From assembly GCF_000807855.2 (NCBI RefSeq), contig NZ_JRYR02000001.1, positions 4,776,070 to 4,840,069 on the forward strand: 64,000 nt of DNA, read 5' to 3'. The DNA comes from Flammeovirga pacifica (GTDB taxonomy: Bacteria; Bacteroidota; Bacteroidia; Cytophagales; Flammeovirgaceae). Each line of letters begins with the position of its first letter. Positions within the stretch are counted from its first letter, which is position 1. The position numbers and the translations under genes were made by a program. This document shows positions 54,099 through 63,189 of the stretch, one piece after another. Under the pieces are notes generated by a model that was not told the origin of the DNA, searched no databases, and saw only the letters and a program-made list of their open reading frames with translations.

Positions 54099-55399
54099 TA
54101 TGCTAATGCCTTCTTATACGTTTCTATGGCTTTCAGTCTAGCCTCTTTATGGTCCACAATAGGATCAATATAATTGGCTGGATCATAATTAGGAATCCAT
54201 TTTTTTACATACTCTAAAGATTTATCAAATTTCTTCATTTGTGCCTCAGGGTTAAAAACACGAAAATATGGTTGTGCATCTGTGCCTGTACCTGCTGCCC
54301 ATTGCCAACTTCCATTATTGGCAGATAAATCATAATCTAATAATTTCTCAGCAAAATAAGCTTCACCCCATCGCCAATCAATCAAAAGGTGTTTACATAA
54401 GAAACTTGCTACAATCATTCTTGCTCTATTGTGCATATAACCTGTTGTATTCAATTCCTTCATAGCAGCATCTACAATAGGATAACCGGTTTCACCTCTT
54501 TTCCATGCTTCAAAATGTGTCTCATTATTTTCCCAAGGGACTTTATCGTATTTACGATTGTAATTATCACTTACCACATGAGGAAAGTGATATAAGATGG
54601 TCATATAAAAATCCCTCCATATAATCTGATTTAAGAACACCTCATTTAAAGATTGGTATTGCCTAACTAATTCACGAACGCTAACAGTACCAAAACGTAA
54701 ATGTAGCCCTAAATGTGTGGTTCCTTGAATGGCAGGGTAATCTCTTTGTTCATCATATTTACGAATGATATCTGTATCGATATCAAGAGATGGAATACTT
54801 AGAGAAGATTGTTTAAAATTCATATCTTCTAAGGACAGCATCGACAGAGGTGAAGTTTGGAAGTAATGATCATACAGAGTACAATTTCTTACTTCAATTG
54901 CTTCTGGCTCATTTAGTAAACGAGCTTTCCATTTTCTTGAGAAAGGAGTATAAACTACATAAGGTTTACCATCATCTTTAGTGATGTCATTTTTCTCAAA
55001 AATACATTGGTCTTTATGCGTAATAAATCGTATGTTTTTTTGATCAAGAAAAGTTTCAATATTTTTGTCTCTTTGTATAGCATAAGGTTCATAATCATGA
55101 TTGGTATGAACTGCTTCAATTTCATATTTTTCAGTTATTTCTTTCCAAGCATTTTCGGGGGTGTCATAATAAGTAAGTAGTGAACTTCCATACTCTTCTA
55201 GTTGTTCTTTTATATGGTTTAACTGTTGATGTATGAAGGTAACTCTAGCGTCAGATCTGTCACTTAAATCTTCTAGTATATGTTTATCAAAAATAAATAA
55301 GGGAAGTACATTTTGGGAAGTTTTTAATGCAGCCGAAAGAGCAGTTTGATCAAATAATCTAAGATCTCTTCTTAACCAAACAATAGTAATTTTGGACAT
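54098..55399 (-). CDS. phrB: Deoxyribodipyrimidine photolyase (CPD class I)
   Basis: 433 residues. N-terminal antenna Rossmann domain (WLRRDLRLFDQTAL) and C-terminal FAD domain with RDFYMTILYHFP, TGYPIVDAAMKELNTTGYMHNRARM, the WRWGE motif and NGSWQWAAGTGTDAQPYFR. Uses blue light to split cyclobutane pyrimidine dimers. It is a single-gene unit. Confidence 0.93.
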   Translation of the reverse strand: MSKITIVWLRRDLRLFDQTALSAALKTSQNVLPLFIFDKHILEDLSDRSDARVTFIHQQLNHIKEQLEEYGSSLLTYYDTPENAWKEITEKYEIEAVHTNHDYEPYAIQRDKNIETFLDQKNIRFITHKDQCIFEKNDITKDDGKPYVVYTPFSRKWKARLLNEPEAIEVRNCTLYDHYFQTSPLSMLSLEDMNFKQSSLSIPSLDIDTDIIRKYDEQRDYPAIQGTTHLGLHLRFGTVSVRELVRQYQSLNEVFLNQIIWRDFYMTILYHFPHVVSDNYNRKYDKVPWENNETHFEAWKRGETGYPIVDAAMKELNTTGYMHNRARMIVASFLCKHLLIDWRWGEAYFAEKLLDYDLSANNGSWQWAAGTGTDAQPYFRVFNPEAQMKKFDKSLEYVKKWIPNYDPANYIDPIVDHKEARLKAIETYKKALA

Positions 55400-55566
55400 A
55401 GTATATTACTTTTTCGTTTTTGTTATTGTGGAATTAGGATAATATTCAAAATACTAAACTATCTAATACCATACTTGTTTTAATTTTTATATATTCGATT
55501 ATCAACTATAAGAGAGGTATTTTAATATTATTACTTAAAATGTTGATCAACTATTATTATAACTTA

Positions 55567-57153
55567 ATGAGACCACTTTTCATATTACTATTTTTTGTAT
55601 TCATCTCTGAGTCACAAGCTCAAGATTCTTTTTTCCTAGTTACTTTTCACAACAAGGATAATACTACACATTCTTTAGAAAGACCAGAAGAATTTCTATC
55701 CGTCGAAGCAATAGCAAGAAGAGATAAATTCAATATCGATATAGATTCAACAGATTTACCTATTGCATTATCAAATATTGAGGCAGTAGAAACGGCTGGA
55801 GCAAAAATTTGGTACGCAACAAAATGGTTAAACGGTGTTATTGTGTCTGAGGCAGACTCTTCTGCCATTGCTCAACTAGATATTGTTGAGAAAGTACGAA
55901 ATATGAGTGATAAGACTTTGGGAGGTATAGAAAAATCCTATGATTATAAAGAATCATTTAAAGTCAATAATGCAAGAAATCAAGTTCAAAATGAAATGAT
56001 TGGCCTTGATGTAATGCACGAGATGGGGTACAAAGGTCAAGGCATAAAAATAGCCGTTTTAGATGCTGGTTTTAGTAATTATAATAATGTTCCACAATTC
56101 AGTGATGTTGATATTGTCGATACTTATGATTTTTATTCTAAAAATAGCACAGTAGAAGACGATCATCATCATGGTACAGAAGTGATGTCTACGATGGCTG
56201 CTTTTGAGGAAGGAGAGTATGAAGGAGGATCGCCCGAGGCCAGTTATTATTTATATAGAACAGAGAACACCTCTTTTGAAACAAGAATAGAAGAGTTAAT
56301 GTGGTTAATGGCTGCCGAAAGAGCAGACTCTATTGGGATTGATATTATTCAATCTTCTTTAGGATATTATGATTTTGACGAGCCTTCCCAAAACTATACA
56401 CATGAAGATTTAAATGGGAAAATTGCATGGATAACTCTTGCGGCTAATCATGCATTCCAAAAGGGGATTGTCGTTGTTGTTTCTGCAGGGAATGAAGGGA
56501 ATAGTTCATGGGAAAAGATTACTTTTCCGAGCGATTCACCTTTTGTTTTAACCATAGGATCAGTAAACGCAAATGAAGAAAAGGCACTTTCTAGTTCTAT
56601 TGGTCCAACAGCAGATAATAGAATTAAGCCAGATGTGATGGCCTTAGGTCAAAGTTGTGTCGTTATTGGTACTAATGGTACTGTGAAATCATCAAGTGGT
56701 ACTTCTTTTTCAGCTCCTCAAATGGCCTCATTTGTTGCGGGTCTATTAGAACATAATGGCAGTCTTACTCCTTCCCAAGTGATGAATATGGTGAAACAAT
56801 CGGGTGACAGAAAGTTTAATTTAGGAAATGAATATGGCTACGGTATCCCCAATTTCTCAAGGGCTTTAAATGTATCAGCAATATCAGATATAACTACTCT
56901 TGATGAAGTAAAAGTATATCCTAATCCAGTAAATGGTGAAAGGATTTCTTTAGAATTGCCTCAAGAAATGTTAGGTAAAACCATAAAAATTGAATGGTTT
57001 AACATGGAAGGCAGAAAGTTAGATAAAATTAAACTAAGCCAATTAGATAAAATAAATACTATTGATGTCCCTGCAAAAGCAAGAGGACAATACATATTGC
57101 TTCGTATTCAATTTGATGGTGGAGTAAGAACTATAAAAGTGAAAGTAAATTAA
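55567..57153 (+). CDS. Subtilisin-like serine protease with T9SS sorting domain
   Basis: 528 residues from ATG 55567, which opens a clean signal peptide (MRPLFILLFFVF ... QAQ); an ATG nine codons upstream is the alternative. An inhibitor-like propeptide (about 20-130) precedes the S8 domain. The catalytic triad is Asp166 (AVLDAGF), His202 (HHHGTEV) and Ser in GTSFSAPQMA, with oxyanion Asn in SAGNEG. The C-terminal ~75 residues (VKVYPNPVNGERI ... TIKVKVN) are a T9SS type A sorting domain, so it is exported across the outer membrane. galE follows 11 bp later. Confidence 0.92.
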   Translation: MRPLFILLFFVFISESQAQDSFFLVTFHNKDNTTHSLERPEEFLSVEAIARRDKFNIDIDSTDLPIALSNIEAVETAGAKIWYATKWLNGVIVSEADSSAIAQLDIVEKVRNMSDKTLGGIEKSYDYKESFKVNNARNQVQNEMIGLDVMHEMGYKGQGIKIAVLDAGFSNYNNVPQFSDVDIVDTYDFYSKNSTVEDDHHHGTEVMSTMAAFEEGEYEGGSPEASYYLYRTENTSFETRIEELMWLMAAERADSIGIDIIQSSLGYYDFDEPSQNYTHEDLNGKIAWITLAANHAFQKGIVVVVSAGNEGNSSWEKITFPSDSPFVLTIGSVNANEEKALSSSIGPTADNRIKPDVMALGQSCVVIGTNGTVKSSSGTSFSAPQMASFVAGLLEHNGSLTPSQVMNMVKQSGDRKFNLGNEYGYGIPNFSRALNVSAISDITTLDEVKVYPNPVNGERISLELPQEMLGKTIKIEWFNMEGRKLDKIKLSQLDKINTIDVPAKARGQYILLRIQFDGGVRTIKVKVN

Positions 57154-57164
57154 TTAAATATATA

Positions 57165-58193
57165 ATGAAACAAATTCTTGTTACAGGAGGAACCGGCTAT
57201 ATAGGTTCTCATACTGTCGTAGAATTACAAAAGAAAGGTTACGATGTCGTTATAGTAGACGATCTTTCTAATTCTGAAAAAAGTGTTCTTGATCGCATTG
57301 AAAAGATATCAGGGAAACGACCTCATTTTGAAGAGCTTAACTTAGTTGATCCTATTAAAACGAATCAATTATTCGAAAAATATTCCAATCTAGAGGCTAT
57401 TATTCATTTTGCAGCATTTAAAGCTGTAGGGGAATCTGTACAAAAACCATTGGCTTATTATCAAAATAACTTGGTGTCACTCATCAATTTATTAAATGCT
57501 ATGAGGACTTATGATGTACCCAATATGGTATTTTCTTCTTCTTGTACAGTATATGGTCAGCCAGACAACTTGCCGGTTACAGAAAATGCTCCTGTACAAC
57601 CTGCAGAATCACCTTATGGTAATACCAAACAAATTTGTGAAGAAATCCTTAGAGATTCGGCAAAAGCTTATCCAGAGTTAAATACCATTGCTTTACGTTA
57701 CTTTAATCCTGTAGGAGCTCATGAAACAGCTTTAATTGGAGAGTTACCTAAAGGAGTGCCTCAAAACTTAGTACCATTTATTACTCAAACGGCTGTAGGT
57801 TTAAGAGATGAATTGTCTGTTTTTGGAGACGATTATTCTACTGTTGATGGCTCTGCTGTAAGAGATTATATTCACGTGGTAGATTTAGCTCAGGCTCATA
57901 TTATTGCCGCAGAGAGACTTCTTGAAAAAAGAAATGAAGAAAACTACGAATTCTTTAATCTTGGTACAGGTACTGGCAGCTCAGTTTTACAAGTGATTAA
58001 TGCTTTTGAGGAAGCCAATGGTATTCCTGTGAAGTATAAAATTGTGGATAGAAGGGAAGGAGATGTAGAGCAAATTTGGGCAGATACCACTATAGCCAAT
58101 GAAGTGCTAGGATGGAAAGCATCAAAAGGATTAAACGAAATGATGAGTTCTGCTTGGGCTTGGGAAAAAAGTATTAGAGAAGGCGATTGTTAA
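57165..58193 (+). CDS. galE: UDP-glucose 4-epimerase
   Basis: 342 residues. NAD-binding GGTGYIGSH at the N terminus and the catalytic SDR pair in YGNTK, with the upstream SSSCTVYG serine block. Interconverts UDP-glucose and UDP-galactose for surface polysaccharides. It starts 11 bp after the subtilase stop and shares a terminator, so it is probably co-transcribed with it, without an obvious functional reason. Confidence 0.95.
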   Translation: MKQILVTGGTGYIGSHTVVELQKKGYDVVIVDDLSNSEKSVLDRIEKISGKRPHFEELNLVDPIKTNQLFEKYSNLEAIIHFAAFKAVGESVQKPLAYYQNNLVSLINLLNAMRTYDVPNMVFSSSCTVYGQPDNLPVTENAPVQPAESPYGNTKQICEEILRDSAKAYPELNTIALRYFNPVGAHETALIGELPKGVPQNLVPFITQTAVGLRDELSVFGDDYSTVDGSAVRDYIHVVDLAQAHIIAAERLLEKRNEENYEFFNLGTGTGSSVLQVINAFEEANGIPVKYKIVDRREGDVEQIWADTTIANEVLGWKASKGLNEMMSSAWAWEKSIREGDC

Positions 58194-58210
58194 TCCCTTC
58201 TATTGAATAA

Positions 58211-58256
58211 ACAAAACGAGGTGATCCTATAAATATATAAGATCACCTCGTTTTCT
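58211..58256. terminator. Bidirectional terminator, galE / yicC
   Basis: Stem AAAACGAGGTGATC (58213-58226) with GATCACCTCGTTTT (58241-58254) between converging genes. Confidence 0.9.
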
Positions 58257-58271
58257 CTTTCTAAAGAAGTA

Positions 58272-59150
58272 TTAAAGAATGTTCAAGTTTTGTTCCTTGA
58301 TTTTCTCTAACTCGTCCTTCATGTTCACCACTATTTTTTGGATGTCAACATCATTTGCTTTTGAGCCAATAGTGTTAATCTCTCTTCCAATTTCTTGAGC
58401 AATGAAGCCCAGTTTTTTACCATTGGATTGAGGAGTATCTAGTGTTTGAATAAAATATTTTAAATGCTGAGCTAAACGAACTTTTTCTTCGTTAATATCT
58501 AATTTCTCAATGTAGAAAATCAGCTCTTGTTCAAATCTATTCGAGTCAAAATTATCGTTACTTTCAAATTCAGCTACCTGACTTCTTAAGCGTTCTTTAA
58601 GTCTTTCGATTCTCTGAGGATCTAAAACTTTTACCTCTTCAAGGTAGGTCGAGATTTTTTCTACAGAACCTCTTAAAGCTTTTTCTAAAGCTTCTCCTTC
58701 ATGAGATCTAAATTCAATAGTTTTAGCGATAGCACTTTTAATTGCTTCTAAAACTGAAGGCCAATCTTCTGCTAAAACATCTTCGTTATTTTCTTTCTGA
58801 TATACTTCAGGCATTGTCATTACAATTTGAAGAAGCTGTTCATTGCTTTCATCTAAATCATTAGAAATGCTTTTCAGATCGTTGTAATAACTTTTGATGA
58901 CACTCGTATTTAATGCCGCCTTTAAAGAATCCTCTCTTTTTGATGCATAATTTAGTATAAGTAAAATTTTCCCTCTCTGTAATTTAGAGGTTAAAAGATT
59001 ACGGATTTCAATTTCTTTATCAGAAAAAGCGGATGACATTTTAATATTAGAATCAGCATTTTTAGAATTTAATGTCTTGATTTCAATGGAAACACTAAGC
59101 TGATCATTTTCTATACTTTGTTGGCCAAAGCCCGTCATCGATTGCACCAT
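58272..59150 (-). CDS. yicC: YicC-family endoribonuclease
   Basis: 292 residues. N-terminal MTGFGQ signature near residue 5, SVEIKTLNSKN strand and C-terminal DUF1732 region (IEKLDINEEKVRLAQHLKYF, GKKLGFIAQEIGREINTIGSKAND). Family members cleave RNA and, in E. coli, influence sRNA stability. gmk, its common neighbour, is not adjacent here. Confidence 0.9.
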   Translation of the reverse strand: MVQSMTGFGQQSIENDQLSVSIEIKTLNSKNADSNIKMSSAFSDKEIEIRNLLTSKLQRGKILLILNYASKREDSLKAALNTSVIKSYYNDLKSISNDLDESNEQLLQIVMTMPEVYQKENNEDVLAEDWPSVLEAIKSAIAKTIEFRSHEGEALEKALRGSVEKISTYLEEVKVLDPQRIERLKERLRSQVAEFESNDNFDSNRFEQELIFYIEKLDINEEKVRLAQHLKYFIQTLDTPQSNGKKLGFIAQEIGREINTIGSKANDVDIQKIVVNMKDELEKIKEQNLNIL

Positions 59151-59413
59151 ACTTGTAATATCTAGATCGTTATTATCATTGTTTTAGACAATAACGCATT
59201 GGTTTAAATAACTTGATAAATGGAATCACAAATATAGTCTTTTACTTGAATGATGAATGTTAAGTCTTGAATTATTCTTCAATTACGTAGATAGAATCAA
59301 AAAAAAGATTAGAAAAGTATGAATCTCCCCGTGAATACTTTTAATTTATAGTTAGCTAAAAACTAGCAACACATTTTATATTAAATAAGTTAAGATTAAA
59401 ACTATTTTTCTAA

Positions 59414-60256
59414 ATGAATACATTCGATTACAATTGGCAAACCTACGATAAGGTAGAGATTTACGGAAAGTGTTGGTTACCAAAAAAAGATACAGAAATT
59501 AAAGGGGTACTCTGTTTAGTACATGGTTTCGGAGAACATATACAAAGATATCATCATGTAGCTGAATTTTTCACCAATCAAGGTTTTGGATTTATTGCTT
59601 ATGATCAGAGAGGACATGGTAAAACATCGGGTAAAAGGGGAGTGGTTCCTAGTTATGAAGATGTATTGGAAAATGTGACAGAATTTTTATCTCTGGTAAA
59701 AGAAAAGTTTCAAGATATTCCTTTAATTCTATACGGTCATAGTATGGGCGGAAACATTGCAATGACCTATATATTAAATTACCCTGATGCTCCAATTAAA
59801 GGGGCTATAATCACTTCTCCTTGGTTGCGATTGGCGAAATCACCTCCGCAATGGCAAGAAAACATAGGTAAATTTATTGGCGGTTTATTCAAAGGATTTG
59901 TGATGCCTTCAAAATTAGACCCTTCTCATTTATCTACTGATTTGAATGTAGGAAAAGAATATATGAAAGATCCTTTGGTGCACAATAAAATCTCTACACC
60001 ACTTTATTTTGGAGTAAAAGAATCTGGTGGAATGTGTTTAAAAACAGCAAAAGATTTAAAAGTAAATACCTTATTGATGCATGGAGATGATGATCATATA
60101 ACATCATACAATGCCTCGAGAAACTTTACATTAAAAGCACCTGCAGAACAACTAAAATTTGTGAGTTGGAAAGGCATGAGACATGAATTGCACAATGAAA
60201 CAAAGAAAGAAGAAGTGTTGAATAAGATGTTGGATTTTGTAGAAGATTTAATCTAA
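59414..60256 (+). CDS. Alpha/beta hydrolase, monoacylglycerol lipase-like
   Basis: 280 residues. Oxyanion motif VHGFGEH near 36-42, AYDQRGHGKTSG, nucleophile elbow GHSMG with Ser110, Asp in LLMHGDDDHIT and His in KGMRHELHNE make a full catalytic triad. No signal peptide, so cytoplasmic. Resembles the Hydrolase_4 (lysophospholipase / monoglyceride lipase) family; substrate not assignable. Confidence 0.88.
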   Translation: MNTFDYNWQTYDKVEIYGKCWLPKKDTEIKGVLCLVHGFGEHIQRYHHVAEFFTNQGFGFIAYDQRGHGKTSGKRGVVPSYEDVLENVTEFLSLVKEKFQDIPLILYGHSMGGNIAMTYILNYPDAPIKGAIITSPWLRLAKSPPQWQENIGKFIGGLFKGFVMPSKLDPSHLSTDLNVGKEYMKDPLVHNKISTPLYFGVKESGGMCLKTAKDLKVNTLLMHGDDDHITSYNASRNFTLKAPAEQLKFVSWKGMRHELHNETKKEEVLNKMLDFVEDLI

Positions 60257-60296
60257 TCTTAGTACAATAATTGATTTCCTTTTTTATCAAATAAAA

Positions 60297-61145
60297 TTAA
60301 TGAGTAAAAGCTGCATTTTTAAAATCTCGAATACTCATACCATATGACTTTTTGAATGATTTTGATAAATGACTACTATCAGTGAAATTCAACTGATAAG
60401 CAATTTCTTTTAAAGATAAATCGGTGTGTTTAATTTTAGTTTCTACAATTCTAAGCTTCGCTTTTATAATATAATCTCCTAAACTTATTTGAGCATTCTT
60501 CTTAAAGTACTCAGAAAAATAGGTTTTCGAAATATTAAACTTGTCAGCAAGAATTGGGATCTTTAATTTTTCTGTATCGGTTATATTTTGATTGATGTAA
60601 CGCAGAATTTCTCCAAATTTTCCATCCGTTTTATTAGATTGTTCTATGTATTTGTTCTCAATATTTCTCCCAAGGAATTCTAAAATTGTGACTAAAATAC
60701 TACTGACAATAGATTTTGAATAAGCATCGGTATTCAGTGATTCCTTGTAAATCATATGAATATTTTGAATAATAAATTGTCTTTCACTTTCAGAGGAAAT
60801 AATATCTCCAGGTATTTTATTGTAGTGAGCAATGATATATGATATTTGCTCAAACCAACGATTATAGTCCGTTTTACCATCACTATTTAAGAAATAATGA
60901 TCGGTAAAACGGATAAAAGTGAAACGGGTAGTTTCTTTTATTTTAAATGAATGACAATCGAGCGGAGGAAGTAAGAATACATTACCCTCCTTATATTCAA
61001 ATTCATGATCATTGATACATTGAAATCCACTACCTTTTTCGATATAAACAATTTCAAAAAAGTTGTGTTTATGTGGACGTTTTTCCCATGTTGAAAGTTC
61101 TTCGACATGAATTTCAAATACTTTTTGTAACGATTGTGTAATCAT
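60297..61145 (-). CDS. AraC-family regulator with cupin sensor
   Basis: 282 residues. N-terminal cupin ([31 protein letters not shown]), then a C-terminal double HTH ([38 protein letters not shown]). Different subtype from the regulators at 2356 and 7754. It starts one base after the SDR gene on the same strand, so it is probably co-transcribed with it and may regulate it. Confidence 0.92.
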   Translation of the reverse strand: MITQSLQKVFEIHVEELSTWEKRPHKHNFFEIVYIEKGSGFQCINDHEFEYKEGNVFLLPPLDCHSFKIKETTRFTFIRFTDHYFLNSDGKTDYNRWFEQISYIIAHYNKIPGDIISSESERQFIIQNIHMIYKESLNTDAYSKSIVSSILVTILEFLGRNIENKYIEQSNKTDGKFGEILRYINQNITDTEKLKIPILADKFNISKTYFSEYFKKNAQISLGDYIIKAKLRIVETKIKHTDLSLKEIAYQLNFTDSSHLSKSFKKSYGMSIRDFKNAAFTH

Positions 61146-61146
61146 T

Positions 61147-61950
61147 TTAGTAATTATTTAAAATGGATTCGGTTAACTGAATTAAACTATAGTTTAATTC
61201 AGAATTGTAAGCGTCGGTATGTGCTTGACCAATTCTTCCCTGATCATTATCAAAATAGATACCTGATTTGTCTTTATATTGCTCACTAACAGCTAAATCG
61301 TAAAGGATGTTTCCCCCTTTGTCTGCCCCTGACCAAAACTTACCGTAAGCTACTTTGACCATATTAGTATTTAATAGTGAACCAGGGTTTACAGCAATAA
61401 CTACCAGGTCTTTTTCTTCTTGAGCAAGGGTAAAAGACCATTGTGTTAAAGCTAATTTACTTTGTGCATATGTAGCATTTTCTGAAAGTGCAGTGCTTCC
61501 TTTTAAGGCATCAAATGATACGGGTGATTGTGCAGCTGAACTAAGATTAATTATTCTAGCCTCTTCTGATTTTTTTAAAAGCGGTAATAACTCTTTCGTT
61601 AATAAATAAGGCGATAAGTAATTGACAACAAAACGTAAATCTAATCCGTTTTCGTTGGTTAATTTTTTACCATAGAATACCCCAGCATTATTAATAAGAA
61701 TATCTAATTGTGTTAATGTCTCTTTTATCTCTATCGCCATCTTTTTTACGGCTTTAAATGAAGATAAATCAGCAACAAAACCATTTATATTTTGATTACC
61801 ACTTTGGGTTTTGACTTCTTCTATAACAGTTTGAAGTTTTTCAGAACTTCTACCATGTAAATATATTGAGTGCCCGTCAGAGGCTAATTTGATGGCTGCT
61901 AATTTACCAATACCATCTGTACTACCTGTGATTAAAATAACTTTTTTCAT
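61147..61950 (-). CDS. Short-chain dehydrogenase/reductase
   Basis: 267 residues. Cofactor motif TGSTDGIG (about 8-15), NNAG near 88 and catalytic Ser, Tyr, Lys with [11 protein letters not shown]. Resembles retinol-dehydrogenase-like and WW-domain oxidoreductase-like SDRs; the substrate is unknown. First gene of an SDR-AraC operon; an arrangement common in AraC-controlled detoxification. Confidence 0.92.
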   Translation of the reverse strand: MKKVILITGSTDGIGKLAAIKLASDGHSIYLHGRSSEKLQTVIEEVKTQSGNQNINGFVADLSSFKAVKKMAIEIKETLTQLDILINNAGVFYGKKLTNENGLDLRFVVNYLSPYLLTKELLPLLKKSEEARIINLSSAAQSPVSFDALKGSTALSENATYAQSKLALTQWSFTLAQEEKDLVVIAVNPGSLLNTNMVKVAYGKFWSGADKGGNILYDLAVSEQYKDKSGIYFDNDQGRIGQAHTDAYNSELNYSLIQLTESILNNY

Positions 61951-61979
61951 GACTAATATTTCGGTGAATAAATATAATT

Positions 61980-62010
61980 ATGTCAAGTCAACCTTATGTT
62001 GACTTGACAT
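61980..62010 (-). terminator. Hairpin after the radical SAM gene
   Basis: Perfect 13-bp stem ATGTCAAGTCAAC (61980-61992) with GTTGACTTGACAT (61998-62010) and a 5-base loop. It is 11 bp past the radical SAM stop, but the downstream T-tract on the minus strand is weak (AATTATATTTATT). It also lies 30 bp before the SDR start, so an operator role is possible. Confidence 0.55.
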
Positions 62011-62021
62011 ATTAATATGTT

Positions 62022-62894
62022 TTACCAAGCAAATGTTCTCAATGTTTCTTGATGAATCTCTGGGTGGTTGTTTCTTGCATGTTCTAAGTAAGTTAAGAAA
62101 CGATCTTTTGATTCCATAAACATTCCCTTCATTGGGGTGATATTATTGCCATGATCTCCCCAATACATGGTATCAAATGTCATATTCTCTATTAAATACT
62201 TTTCTTCTTCAAGTATTTGAAGAGGAGATGCCTGAATAAATTCACCATCTTTAGCTTGTTGTTCTAGTGTTGTACCAGGCTGTAAAGCTAAAGCCATTGG
62301 AGCAATTTCTTCTGGCTGAATTATATTTAATAAATCAGTGGTTGCTTTGATATGTTCTTGTGATCTAGCTTTGCCACCAAGCCCGAATATAAATGAGGCT
62401 AATGTTCTAATACCTGCTTCTTTGGCTTTTCTAGCACCATTAATAATTTCATCGTGGTCTAACCCTTTTTCAACGAAATCTAAGGTATGTTGGTCTCCTG
62501 ATTCTAATCCAATATAAGCCATTGTTAAACCTGCTTCTTTCAATATCTTTAACTCTTCAACAGACTTTCTGTTTAAATCATTATAGCTACTGTATAATGA
62601 TATTTTAGTCAATTCTGGAAAAGTTTCTTTTATCTTTTGGATGACCTTTAATAGGTAATCAGTTTTTAAAACCATCACATTACCATCGGTTAAAAAGATT
62701 GAACCAACATAAGGATATAAAGTTCTTGCCTCCTCAATATCAGCAAGTACATCTTCTAGTTTTCTTTTTCTAAACTTCTTTTCTCTGAACATATCACAAA
62801 ATGTACATGTATTATGTGTACATCCAATAGTGGTTTGAATAAGTAAACTTTCTGACTCTATCCAAGGGCGATAAATTTTTCCTTCGTAATGCAT
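62022..62894 (-). CDS. Radical SAM protein of unknown specificity
   Basis: 290 residues. The 4Fe-4S cysteines are Cys24, 29 and 32 in GCTHNTCTFC, spaced four and two residues apart instead of the canonical three and two. IFLTDGNVMVL, IGLESGDQHTLDFVEKG and IFGLGG support the TIM-barrel radical SAM core. The family is widespread but not characterised in function. No partner gene is adjacent. Confidence 0.87.
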   Translation of the reverse strand: MHYEGKIYRPWIESESLLIQTTIGCTHNTCTFCDMFREKKFRKRKLEDVLADIEEARTLYPYVGSIFLTDGNVMVLKTDYLLKVIQKIKETFPELTKISLYSSYNDLNRKSVEELKILKEAGLTMAYIGLESGDQHTLDFVEKGLDHDEIINGARKAKEAGIRTLASFIFGLGGKARSQEHIKATTDLLNIIQPEEIAPMALALQPGTTLEQQAKDGEFIQASPLQILEEEKYLIENMTFDTMYWGDHGNNITPMKGMFMESKDRFLTYLEHARNNHPEIHQETLRTFAW

Positions 62895-63118
62895 AGTGTT
62901 CTCTTTTTTCGTTTTTGACTATACAAAGGTGAGGGTAAAATTTAAGTAATTAGTAGTATGATTATTGGTTAAATAAGTACTATTATTGGAAGTATGGGTG
63001 TTTTTACTAATTTTTCATCTTTATTCTCTTGTTTTATGATGCTTGAAGCCAATAATAGTACTGTTTTTTTTGTTGGTGAGGTGAGCTTTTGATGACGAAT
63101 ATTCAAATGATAAGCTAT

Positions 63119-63150
63119 AAAAAAACACCTGCCGAATCAATCAACAGGTG
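63119..63150 (-). terminator. Terminator of the antiporter gene
   Basis: Stem CACCTG (63126-63131) with CAGGTG (63145-63150) followed on the minus strand by a T-run (63121-63125 are A on the plus strand). The arms are short, so confidence is moderate. Confidence 0.6.
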
Positions 63151-63189
63151 AATTTATATTTATAAGGATATATATAATATCTAATATTG

